Assembly (NCBI GenBank): GCA_016839655.1
Contig: JAEOTW010000093.1
Span: forward strand, 1-13,898
From: Promethearchaeota archaeon
Lineage (GTDB): Archaea; Asgardarchaeota; Lokiarchaeia; Sigynarchaeales; SOKP01
Direction of reading: 5' to 3'
DNA: 13,898 bases
Positions 1-6,579 of this stretch are shown piece by piece; position 1 is the first letter of the stretch; every line of letters begins with the position of its first letter. The notes under the pieces were generated by a model that worked only from the letters and a program-made list of their open reading frames with translations, was not told the DNA's origin and searched no databases. The position numbers and the translations under genes are program-made.

Positions 1-108
1 ATTTGGAGTGAAAGGGACTTTACTACTCCCCCCTAAGTTCACTCCTCTTAGTAATACTGTTCGGCCTTTATCATCAATAAAATGTTCATTTTTAACTCTT
101 AATGTCAT
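1..108 (-). CDS. Glycoside hydrolase family 5 (endoglycoceramidase/cellulase-like), N-terminal fragment
   Basis: The window edge cuts this gene, and only the first 36 codons are present. They read without interruption from an ATG at 108-106 to base 1. The visible peptide has the typical opening of a GH5 glycosidase: an early strand ([20 protein letters not shown]) followed by [16 protein letters not shown] at residues 21-36. The [12 protein letters not shown] wording is what I associate with the endoglycoceramidase/steryl-glucosidase-like part of GH5, which cleaves beta-linked sugars from lipids, rather than with secreted cellulases. No signal peptide precedes it, so it would act in the cytoplasm. 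The catalytic glutamates lie outside the window, so activity and exact subfamily cannot be judged. A TATA-like box lies 28 bases upstream and there is no Shine-Dalgarno, so it is probably leaderless. It diverges from the SDR gene at 262. Confidence 0.75.
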   Translation of the reverse strand, partial: MTLRVKNEHFIDDKGRTVLLRGVNLGGSSKVPFTPN

Positions 109-132
109 TTTAATCAGATCTTATTATCTCTT

Positions 133-140
133 CTTATAAG
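133..140 (-). promoter_or_regulatory. TATA-like box for the GH5 gene
   Basis: The palindromic octamer CTTATAAG is centred about 28 bases upstream of the GH5 ATG at 108. An archaeal TATA box sits near -27, so transcription would start within a few bases of the ATG. No Shine-Dalgarno is visible between box and start, which fits a leaderless mRNA. Because the octamer is palindromic, its direction is inferred from spacing only. Confidence 0.4.
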
Positions 141-261
141 TTCCTATCAATGAATTACTCTCTTTCCATTAAAGTTTTATGAAATAAAAATCAAATTTTA
201 TTTAATTTCAATAATATTAAACTATACTTATTCAAAATTTAAAGTAATTTTTAAAAAAAAA

Positions 262-1011
262 ATGAAATTAAAAGGGAAAATTGCTGTTATAACGGGAGCT
301 GGAGCGGGTATTGGTGAGGCAACAGCTCTCCTTTTTGCGAAAGAAGGTGCTAAAGTATGTTGTAATTCATTATCCGCATCCGCTAAGAATGTTGTAGCAA
401 AGATTAAATCAACTGGAGGAGATGCGATATTTGTTCAAGCAGACGTTTCTGTTGAAGAGGAAACTAAAAGAATAATTGAAAAAACCATAGAAACTTATAA
501 CAAAATAGATATTTTGTATAATAATGCTGGAATAGTACTTGGTGGAACAATTGATACAATTTCTACAGAAGACTGGGATAGAACAATGGCTGTCAATGTA
601 CGGGGTATATATTTAGTTACGAAATACGCTATTCCCCATCTAAAAAAAACTCAAGGTGTGATAATAAATAATTCTTCTTCAGTTGCATTTAAAGGAGTGA
701 AAGATAGAGCTGCATATACAGCTTCTAAAGGAGCAGTTTTATCACTGACTAGAGCTATGGCTGCAGATTATATTGAAGATAAAATTAGAGTAAATGCAAT
801 ATGTCCAGGAACTACGGATACACCATCATTAACAGAAAGAATTAAGAGTAAGGGAGGAAATTTTGAAAAAGTAAAGCAAGATTACATCAGTCGCCAGAGA
901 TTAGGAAGGCTTGGAACACCTGAAGAAATAGCAGAAGGAGTACTCTTTCTTGTTTTGAATGAATTCTGTACAGGTGTAGGTCTCTTAGTTGATGGAGGCA
1001 TGACTATGTAG
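262..1011 (+). CDS. Short-chain dehydrogenase/reductase (SDR, classical type)
   Basis: Predicted NAD(P)-dependent cytoplasmic oxidoreductase that interconverts an alcohol (often a sugar or hydroxyacid) and a ketone. At 249 residues it is a normal classical SDR. The cofactor motif TGAGAGIG is at residues 11-18, NNAG at 87-90, the structural Asn at 112, and the catalytic set is Ser139, Tyr152 and Lys156 (YTASK). The end of the second strand reads KVCCNSLSAS, without the acidic residue that usually selects NAD, so NADP use is possible. The C-terminus (FLVLNEFCTGVGLLVDGG) seems two or three residues shorter than the usual stretch before the TG motif. No Shine-Dalgarno precedes the ATG, only an A-rich run; possible AT-rich promoter sequence lies around 219-241. 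It is 44 bases upstream of, and probably co-transcribed with, the racemase-family gene. The substrate is not readable; sugar or polyol oxidation fits the neighbourhood. Confidence 0.9.
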   Translation: MKLKGKIAVITGAGAGIGEATALLFAKEGAKVCCNSLSASAKNVVAKIKSTGGDAIFVQADVSVEEETKRIIEKTIETYNKIDILYNNAGIVLGGTIDTISTEDWDRTMAVNVRGIYLVTKYAIPHLKKTQGVIINNSSSVAFKGVKDRAAYTASKGAVLSLTRAMAADYIEDKIRVNAICPGTTDTPSLTERIKSKGGNFEKVKQDYISRQRLGRLGTPEEIAEGVLFLVLNEFCTGVGLLVDGGMTM

Positions 1012-1055
1012 TAGTTAAACAAGTATAATTATATTAAAAATCAAGAGTGCTGAAT

Positions 1056-1745
1056 ATGGTTAAACATATAGGAATTGTTGCTTGCAGTGCAGAAGGAGCT
1101 GCGCTTTGTTATAAAACTATTTGTATAGAAGCTCAAGAAAAGTTGTTTAAATATAGACATCCTGAAATAACAATACATACACCACCTCTTTCTGATTATA
1201 TGCAACACATTTGGAATGGTAATTGGGAAGAAGTTGCAGAATTAATGCTCAACTCTGCAAGAATTGTAGCAAAAGCAGGAGCGGAATTTGCAATTTGCCC
1301 TGATAATACACTACATCAAGCGTATAATTTAATGATATCTAAATCTCCTATCCCTTGGATACATATCGCTGAAGTTGTAGGAAAAGAAGCAAAACAACAA
1401 AAATTTAAACACCTAGGAATACTAGGTACAAAATATCTTATGAATTCTTCAGTTTATCCCGACGCTCTTAAGAAATTCAATATAGCATGTGAGATTCCAG
1501 AAGTCTCTGATCAAGATAAAGTTGATAAAATAATTTTTGAGGAATTAGTAAACGGTGTATTTACAGAGGAATCTAGAAAAGTTTTTAATAAAATTATTCA
1601 AAAATTAGCTAAAAAGAACTGTGATGCAGTTGTTCTAGGATGTACAGAGATACCTTTGCTTATAGATCCTAATGATTGTCCCCTACCTACTTTGGATTCT
1701 ACTAGATTATTAGCAAGAGCAGCAATTAAAAAAGCTTTAGAATAA
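1056..1745 (+). CDS. Aspartate/glutamate racemase family protein
   Basis: Member of the cofactor-independent Asp/Glu/hydantoin racemase superfamily, which uses two cysteines (or substitutes) to exchange the alpha proton of an amino acid or related compound. From this ATG the protein has 229 residues, the usual length for the family. Evidence is the opening HIGIVACSAEG, the first active-site region ICPDNTLH (Cys81, Asn84, Thr85) and the second, VVLGCTEIPLL (Cys196), which is intact. In canonical aspartate racemases the first cysteine directly precedes Asn-Thr. Here Asp83 holds that place and Cys81 lies two residues earlier, so true racemase activity is uncertain; an isomerase or decarboxylase-like role is possible. 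A GTG at 1047 in the same frame would add three residues. I prefer the ATG because MVKHIGIV starts the first strand directly. It follows the SDR gene closely and converges on the second SDR, with 33 bases between. Confidence 0.85.
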   Translation: MVKHIGIVACSAEGAALCYKTICIEAQEKLFKYRHPEITIHTPPLSDYMQHIWNGNWEEVAELMLNSARIVAKAGAEFAICPDNTLHQAYNLMISKSPIPWIHIAEVVGKEAKQQKFKHLGILGTKYLMNSSVYPDALKKFNIACEIPEVSDQDKVDKIIFEELVNGVFTEESRKVFNKIIQKLAKKNCDAVVLGCTEIPLLIDPNDCPLPTLDSTRLLARAAIKKALE

Positions 1746-1770
1746 AAAATTATAGAAATAAAAAGAAAAT
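1744..1770 (-). terminator. U-rich terminator-like tract after the second SDR
   Basis: Read on the minus strand, the spacer just past the SDR stop contains runs of four, five, three and six T broken by single bases or short interruptions. Archaeal transcription ends at such U-tracts without needing a hairpin. The plus strand is A-rich here, so the tract would not stop the racemase transcript. Confidence 0.35.
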
Positions 1771-1778
1771 ATATAAAC

Positions 1779-2564
1779 TTATTGAGTAGTCCATCCACCA
1801 TCAATTCTTAGATCAGCACCCGTTATATAAGAGGATTCTTCAGTTGCTAAAAAGAGAATTCCTGTAGCAATCTCTTCTGGTGTTGCCCAACGTCCCAATA
1901 CACCCTCTTTTTCAAACTCCTTTTTAACTTCTTCATAAGAAACTCCTCTATCTCTTGCCTGCTTAGCAACATCGCTCTGTAGCATTGGCGTATCAGTAGC
2001 CCCAGGGCTTACACTATTTACACGTACATTATAAGGAGCAAGATCTAAGGCTAACGCCCTTGTATAACCTAACACTCCTGCTTTTGTAGAGCAATAATTT
2101 GCATGAGCAACTTGACCTATATGAGCAGCGACAGAAGCTAAAGTTATAATTGAACCCGATTTTTGTTTTTTAAAATATGGAACAGCGTATTTACACGTGT
2201 AATGAGTACCCTTTAGATTCACATCTATTAGAAGATCATAATCCTCATCTGGAAAAGTCTCGACGGGTCCAACTCGTACTACTCCTGCATTAATAATCAA
2301 AATATCAATTCTCCCATATTTTTTAATAGTTGAATCTATCATTTTCTTAACGTCTTCTGGATTTCTTACATCTACTTTCATTATTGATGTTCTATCTTTA
2401 CCATCTTCCATCAATTCAAATGTTTCTTTAAGACCATCTTCATTTATATCCGAAAGTACTTGTATAGCTCCTTCTTTTGCAAATAAAACCGCAGTAGATC
2501 TACCAATTCCAGATGCTGCTCCTGTTAATATAACAACTTTATTTTTAACGCGAATTTTTTTCAC
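1779..2564 (-). CDS. Short-chain dehydrogenase/reductase (SDR), probably NAD-dependent
   Basis: Cytoplasmic alcohol/ketone oxidoreductase of 261 residues with all classical SDR landmarks: TGAASGIG at residues 14-21, an acidic residue after the second strand (Asp39 in VLSDINED, favouring NAD), INAG at 91-94, Asn116, and catalytic Ser144, Tyr157 and Lys161. The C-terminus SSYITGADLRIDGG is standard. The start is a GTG at 2564-2562. An in-frame TAG lies immediately before it and no ATG follows early, so this is the only reasonable start. It resembles the SDR at 262 in the substrate loop, where both carry a long segment between the TP motif and the LGR(x)xTPEEIA motif, so the two may be paralogues handling related substrates. 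It is divergent from the Gfo/Idh/MocA gene, 48 bases apart. The substrate is unknown; sugar or hydroxy-acid oxidation is the family norm. Confidence 0.92.
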   Translation of the reverse strand: MKKIRVKNKVVILTGAASGIGRSTAVLFAKEGAIQVLSDINEDGLKETFELMEDGKDRTSIMKVDVRNPEDVKKMIDSTIKKYGRIDILIINAGVVRVGPVETFPDEDYDLLIDVNLKGTHYTCKYAVPYFKKQKSGSIITLASVAAHIGQVAHANYCSTKAGVLGYTRALALDLAPYNVRVNSVSPGATDTPMLQSDVAKQARDRGVSYEEVKKEFEKEGVLGRWATPEEIATGILFLATEESSYITGADLRIDGGWTTQ

Positions 2565-2583
2565 CTAAAATCTAGAACAAATC

Positions 2584-2591
2584 TATAAATT
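2584..2591. promoter_or_regulatory. Possible shared bidirectional TATA box
   Basis: The octamer TATAAATT (AATTTATA on the other strand) sits almost exactly in the middle of the 48-base divergent spacer. Its centre is about 25 bases from the ATG at 2613 and about 24 bases from the GTG at 2564. Both distances suit a leaderless archaeal transcript, and neither gene has a convincing Shine-Dalgarno. Archaeal TATA boxes can work in both directions, with flanking BRE bases setting the bias, so one box may serve both genes. Confidence 0.4.
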
Positions 2592-2612
2592 ATCTTATTA
2601 TTTCTCTTATTT

Positions 2613-3737
2613 ATGGATTATGTTAAATATGGAGTAATAGGATCAGGCGCAGCGTGGACTTTTCACTCAATAGGTGCTAAGAAGATTCCCACAATCAAAT
2701 TTAAATCTATGTATGATATTAAAGATGCGAAAAGAACAGCCAGAGTAAATAAGATGGATTTTTATGATAACTTCGATGAATTTCTTAAGAGTGATATTGA
2801 TGCTGTTATGATATTTACCCCTCATTATCTTCACGAAAAATATGTCTTAGCGGTTGCTGAAGCAGGAAAGCATATACTTTTAGAAAAACCTATGGCAACC
2901 ACACTTGAGGGATGTGATGAAATGATTGAAGCAACTAGGAAAGCAGGAGTAAAATTTATGATAGCTGAAAATCATCGATTCTTACCTGCTCATAAATATA
3001 TTATGGAAGTTATCCAATCTGGATTAATCGGTAAACCCTTTTTGATAAGATCTTATGAAGGTGTTGATGAGATTGAAGGCCTAATGAAATCTGGATATTG
3101 GAAGGGGCACCCTATTATGGCTGGAGGGGGGTCTCTAATGGATATGGGAGTTCACAAATTTGCAACATTGAATTGGATTTTAAATGATACTGTAGAATCT
3201 GCTTATAGTTGGCTAACAAAACAGTGTACAAACTTGGAAGAGAAGGCTGAAGATAATGCCATGGTCTTCTTAAAATATAAAAAAGGAACTATTGCTGAGA
3301 CTATTGTTAGCTTCAGTGTGGTATCTCCATGTAATAATAGTCTTGAGATATATGGATCAATGGGATCTATTATAGAAAATCATGAATGGAAAAATCCAAT
3401 TAGAGTTTTCTCAAAACATGATAATATGGGTGAACATAAAAAAAAATGGTATGAACCCGAGATTGAACATGGACCATTTCCAAAATATTATCAAATATCA
3501 ATGAGAAATGAGGATTTGCATTTTACAAACTGTATTCTCAATGATATTGATCCTGAATTTACTCCAGAACAAGCTAAAGAAGCAATAGCTGTAGTTTTAA
3601 TGTCATACTTATCAGCAAAACTAGAGAGAACTGCATCCAGAAATGAATTAATGGAAATTTATAGAACTAAAGGAACAAAGAGTATCCTTGAAGGATTAGA
3701 AAAAGCAGTTAAAAATAATTGTCAATTATTAAACTAA
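2613..3737 (+). CDS. Gfo/Idh/MocA family oxidoreductase
   Basis: NAD(P)-dependent oxidoreductase of the glucose-fructose oxidoreductase / inositol dehydrogenase / MocA family, which oxidises or reduces sugars, polyols and their derivatives in the cytoplasm. At 374 residues it has normal length. The N-terminal Rossmann fold starts KYGVIGSGAAWTFH (residues 5-18), with Asp35 after the second strand suggesting NAD. The conserved EKPMA is at residues 91-95 with the catalytic Lys92, followed by the C-terminal substrate domain with GGGSLMDMGVH (Asp177 and His181 as the expected catalytic or substrate residues). The ATG start is 25 bases from a TATA-like box and lacks a Shine-Dalgarno, which suggests a leaderless mRNA. 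It diverges from the NAD-type SDR, so the two could be co-regulated steps in sugar or cyclitol oxidation. The particular substrate cannot be told from sequence. Confidence 0.9.
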   Translation: MDYVKYGVIGSGAAWTFHSIGAKKIPTIKFKSMYDIKDAKRTARVNKMDFYDNFDEFLKSDIDAVMIFTPHYLHEKYVLAVAEAGKHILLEKPMATTLEGCDEMIEATRKAGVKFMIAENHRFLPAHKYIMEVIQSGLIGKPFLIRSYEGVDEIEGLMKSGYWKGHPIMAGGGSLMDMGVHKFATLNWILNDTVESAYSWLTKQCTNLEEKAEDNAMVFLKYKKGTIAETIVSFSVVSPCNNSLEIYGSMGSIIENHEWKNPIRVFSKHDNMGEHKKKWYEPEIEHGPFPKYYQISMRNEDLHFTNCILNDIDPEFTPEQAKEAIAVVLMSYLSAKLERTASRNELMEIYRTKGTKSILEGLEKAVKNNCQLLN

Positions 3738-3757
3738 TGATCAATAGTGATAATCAT

Positions 3758-3841
3758 ATGAGAAAAAACCAACTAATAAAACCATTTTTTAGAAAGATAG
3801 ATTGTATTCAAATTCCTGTTTCAAGTTTCATTCCTCTTTAA
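3758..3841 (+). pseudogene. Short frame resembling a broken VOC/glyoxalase-family N-terminus
   Basis: A 27-codon frame lies in the spacer between two convergent genes. Its second half, KIDCIQIPVSSF (residues 14-25), resembles the first strand of vicinal-oxygen-chelate (glyoxalase/dioxygenase fold) proteins, which commonly begin with a pattern like IDcvqIPVsDlekslaFY. The reading frame then ends at TAA. I could not follow the rest of a VOC domain in the other two frames, so this would be a decayed remnant rather than a single frameshift. The match is short and from memory, and chance is a real alternative. Confidence 0.22.
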
Positions 3842-3877
3842 TAAGAATCTCTTTATCCAAACTAGATGCATTATTAA

Positions 3878-3899
3878 ATAAAAGTAATAAAATAAAAAA
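3878..3899 (-). terminator. U-rich terminator-like tract after the amidase gene
   Basis: Read on the minus strand, just beyond the amidase stop, there are successive T runs (six, four, four and three) separated by one to three bases. This fits U-tract termination in archaea and would end the minus-strand run that starts at 8282. Confidence 0.4.
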
Positions 3900-3906
3900 G
3901 GAGAAT

Positions 3907-5355
3907 TTAATTAAATATTGGGCGTTTATCTTGCCAAGGAGCAATTTCCTCAAATGCTTTTGAAACTTGAAGTACAGTTAATTCATCAAATCTCTTTCCT
4001 ACAATTTGCATTCCAATTGGCAATCCCTCACTAGACCAACCACAGGGAACTGAAGCTGCTGGATGACCACTTATATTGAATGGATATGCAAATGGTAGCC
4101 AGCCTAACAGTGAAACTCTTTTTCCATCTATAATTATATCTGATTTCATTGTTTCTCTATCATAAATTCCAGATTTACCTATTTCAAATGCAGGACACGC
4201 AACAGTTGGAGTTATAATTATATCAAAATCTTTAAAAAGTCTGGAAATATTAATATATATCGTTTCTCTTTGGACTTCTGCCATTTTCAGGTCTGCTGAT
4301 GAAAAATTTAATCCAATATTAACCATTTCTACAAAATCAGGATCCATTTTGTCTTTCCATTTATCCAAAAAAGGTTTAAATGTATAACCAAATCCCGATG
4401 CCCAAAAAGTCCAGAATAGTGATTCCGGATTTTTTATTTTAATCTTACTTTTATCAACTGTCCAATTTAATCGTTCAAATTTTAGAATAGCTTCTAGAAC
4501 TGATTTTTCAACTTCAGGATCGAGAGCTTCCACAAATCCTAAATCAAAGGAATATCCAATTCTTAATTTACTAGGTTCTTCATCAAGTTTTTCTAAATAA
4601 CTATAATTTGGTTTGGGTAAAGAATATCTATCCGAAAAATGCTCTCCTACTAACACATCTAATAATAATGCAGCATCCTTGACAAACCTAACAATTGGAC
4701 CTTTATGAACAAATGTGCCTAAATAACCTAATAATAACATATTACTTTGAGGAACTCGACCAAAAGTAGGTTTAAGTCCATAAGTCCCGCAAAAAGAGCT
4801 AGGAATTCTAATAGATCCTCCACCATCTGACCCTATTGCTAATGGACTTAATCCAGATGCTACAGCTGCAGCCGCTCCGCCGCTAGATCCTCCAGGAGTT
4901 CTTTCTAAATTCCAAGGATTTTTGGTAACTCCAAAAATTAAGTTATCTGTTTCCCCCTTAAATCCATAAGCTGGAGTATTGGTTTTGCCTAAAATCACAG
5001 TACCAGCATCCCTAGCTCTCTTAACTATTATATCATCTCTCCGTGGCTTATTATTTTCAAAAATTTTACTACCAAACGTGGTTCGTATTCCTTTTATTTC
5101 AGTTTCATCCTTTATAGAAATTGGGATTCCATTCAATGCTCCTATTTTTTTATCTTCCTTTACTCTTTCATCCGCTTCTTTTGCCATCTGTCTTGCTAAT
5201 TCCAGAGTTGGAGTACAATAAGCATTAATTATAGGATTTACTTTTTCAATTCTTTCGATGATTGTCTCTGTAATTTCTTGAGATGTCATTTCCTGTCTTT
5301 TAATAATATCATACATATCGAATGCTGACATAAAGCAAATATCTTCTTTATTCAT
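3907..5355 (-). CDS. Amidase (amidase signature family)
   Basis: Cytoplasmic hydrolase of the amidase signature family, which splits carboxamides, acylamides or related C-N bonds using a Ser-cisSer-Lys triad. At 482 residues it is the standard length. The triad is visible: Lys82 in PISIKDE, cis-Ser157 in TPGGSSGG, and nucleophile Ser181 in GSDGGGSIRIP. The 75- and 24-residue spacings match those of known members such as FAAH. The C-terminus has the usual PAASVPCG and GLPIGMQIVGKR motifs. The family is wide (acylamides, peptide amides, allophanate, GatA). The glutamyl-tRNA amidotransferase role is unlikely because no gatB or gatC neighbour is seen. It is the last gene of a minus-strand run, 28 bases after the M24 peptidase, which suggests sequential hydrolysis of one amide substrate. 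A weak purine-rich stretch (GGTAGATGAG) precedes the ATG. Confidence 0.92.
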   Translation of the reverse strand: MNKEDICFMSAFDMYDIIKRQEMTSQEITETIIERIEKVNPIINAYCTPTLELARQMAKEADERVKEDKKIGALNGIPISIKDETEIKGIRTTFGSKIFENNKPRRDDIIVKRARDAGTVILGKTNTPAYGFKGETDNLIFGVTKNPWNLERTPGGSSGGAAAAVASGLSPLAIGSDGGGSIRIPSSFCGTYGLKPTFGRVPQSNMLLLGYLGTFVHKGPIVRFVKDAALLLDVLVGEHFSDRYSLPKPNYSYLEKLDEEPSKLRIGYSFDLGFVEALDPEVEKSVLEAILKFERLNWTVDKSKIKIKNPESLFWTFWASGFGYTFKPFLDKWKDKMDPDFVEMVNIGLNFSSADLKMAEVQRETIYINISRLFKDFDIIITPTVACPAFEIGKSGIYDRETMKSDIIIDGKRVSLLGWLPFAYPFNISGHPAASVPCGWSSEGLPIGMQIVGKRFDELTVLQVSKAFEEIAPWQDKRPIFN

Positions 5356-5383
5356 ATCTCATCTACCTTTTTCTTTTCAGAAC

Positions 5384-6505
5384 TCATCTAATAAAAATGT
5401 TTTTATCTAAACTTGAGAGTCGTTCACAACCGGAACTAGTTATTCTATAACAATCTTCGATACCTACTAATCCCTGACCTCTAACATTTTGCCATGCCTC
5501 TACATCTAATACCATATTTTCCTTTATAGGACCATCATAGGTATGTCCAGGTCCAAATATGTGTGCTTCTTCGGTTTCTAACCCTATACTGTGGCCAATT
5601 ATACTACAAAAACCTTTTCCTAATTGTTTGTAATATTTATAAGCACCATTATATAATTCTTTTGGATCTGTTCCGGGTTTAAGGTTTTCTAAACAAAATT
5701 CTTGAACCTTTATCATATTTTCCATTGCTTTTACACCCTTTTCAGGAGCTTGTCCAACAACAGCATCTCGACTCACATCTGAAACATATCCCTTCCAAAC
5801 AGCTCCAAAATCAAATCTAATCATATCACCTGGCTTCACAATGGTACCAACACCGGGTGCTTCTGGATCTGAATCCCCAATATTCATAGTTAAATGATCC
5901 CAGCCTTCTGCTCCTTCTTTAACGATAGTACTTCGTGCAATTTGAAGTAATTCATTATCTGTTATTCCTTCTTTTAAAGATTCAATGCAATTTAGAATGG
6001 CTTTTTCGGCAATTTGAGTTGATTTCCTAATTCTATTTATTTCTTCCTCGGATTTAATTAAACGCATTTCTAAAAATACGTTATCCCCATCAACCAAAGA
6101 AGCGTCTGGAAATTCCTTTCGGAGAAATTCTGATTGATATCGAGGCATAAGAGCTTCAATGCCAATTTTTTTATTTTTTAGACCAAAATCTTCAAGTTTT
6201 TCTCCTAATAATTTTAAACCACCTTTGGGGGAGCCAACACGTTCATAATTTTTTACCCAAGAAAACTTTTCAACACTATCATACAATGCCCATATGAGTA
6301 AGAATACTTCTCCGTCGTTAGTTATTATTGAAAAACTGGGATATTGATTATACAAAACAAATAGTATTGGATTAGGGGCAACATGAAGTGTAGGAATCCC
6401 GGTTGTATAAAAAACATTAACTGGCGTAGTAGCAATTAAAGCATCAAGATTAAACTTTTCGAGAAGTTCAATCGCTCTTTTCTTATTATATCCTATTGGT
6501 TCCAT
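5384..6505 (-). CDS. M24 family metallopeptidase (Xaa-Pro dipeptidase/creatinase type)
   Basis: Two-domain pita-bread enzyme of 373 residues: a creatinase-like N-terminal domain (about residues 8-145) and the M24 catalytic domain (about 155-360). All five metal ligands expected for the peptidase class are present: Asp232 and Asp243 (RFDFGAVWKGYVSDVSRD), His305 (IIGHSIGLE), Glu336 (VLDVEAW) and Glu350 (GIEDCY). This argues for a dinuclear metallopeptidase that removes Xaa-Pro or similar bonds, rather than for metal-free creatinase. The HSIGLETEE stretch differs a little from the common HGIGLEIHE. The start ATG lies within an imperfect 21-base tandem repeat. It lies between the PIG-L gene (74 bases upstream) and the amidase gene (28 bases downstream). 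No Shine-Dalgarno is seen; TTTTATAT-type boxes in the repeat could give it a private leaderless promoter. Confidence 0.92.
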   Translation of the reverse strand: MEPIGYNKKRAIELLEKFNLDALIATTPVNVFYTTGIPTLHVAPNPILFVLYNQYPSFSIITNDGEVFLLIWALYDSVEKFSWVKNYERVGSPKGGLKLLGEKLEDFGLKNKKIGIEALMPRYQSEFLRKEFPDASLVDGDNVFLEMRLIKSEEEINRIRKSTQIAEKAILNCIESLKEGITDNELLQIARSTIVKEGAEGWDHLTMNIGDSDPEAPGVGTIVKPGDMIRFDFGAVWKGYVSDVSRDAVVGQAPEKGVKAMENMIKVQEFCLENLKPGTDPKELYNGAYKYYKQLGKGFCSIIGHSIGLETEEAHIFGPGHTYDGPIKENMVLDVEAWQNVRGQGLVGIEDCYRITSSGCERLSSLDKNIFIR

Positions 6506-6533
6506 TTTATATCTATTGGTTTCGTTTTATATC
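6487..6533. repeat. Imperfect ~21-base tandem repeat across the M24 gene start
   Basis: Two adjacent copies begin at 6487 and 6508 with the shared core TATATC(c)TATTGGTTYCRTTTTA, and a third copy is truncated after TATATC at 6528. The first copy encodes the start codon and first codons of the M24 protein. The second lies in its 5' flank and carries ACG where the first has ATG. The junctions each contain TTTTATAT (ATATAAAA on the gene strand), which resembles a TATA box. The outer one, at 6525-6532, is centred about 24 bases from the ATG. A local duplication is the simplest origin. Confidence 0.6.
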
Positions 6534-6579
6534 TTTAAAAAATTTAATATATCTTCGTTTTATAATATTATTTTTTTCC

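Noticed and set aside
1598..1804. 68-codon minus-strand open frame across the racemase C-terminus
   Set aside because: It overlaps the GCTE active-site region of the racemase-family gene and the end of the second SDR, and the peptide resembles nothing known to me.
4979..5221. 80-codon plus-strand open frame inside the amidase gene
   Set aside because: It is antisense to the amidase N-terminal half, which carries the catalytic Lys and well-conserved sequence; the frame has no recognisable motif and no ribosome site.
3907..5355. Amidase as GatA, the glutamyl-tRNA amidotransferase subunit
   Set aside because: No gatB, gatC or gatD/E neighbour, and the gene sits in a catabolic-looking run.
5384..6505. 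M24 protein as creatinase
   Set aside because: All five metal ligands typical of metallopeptidases are present, whereas creatinase lacks a functional metal site.
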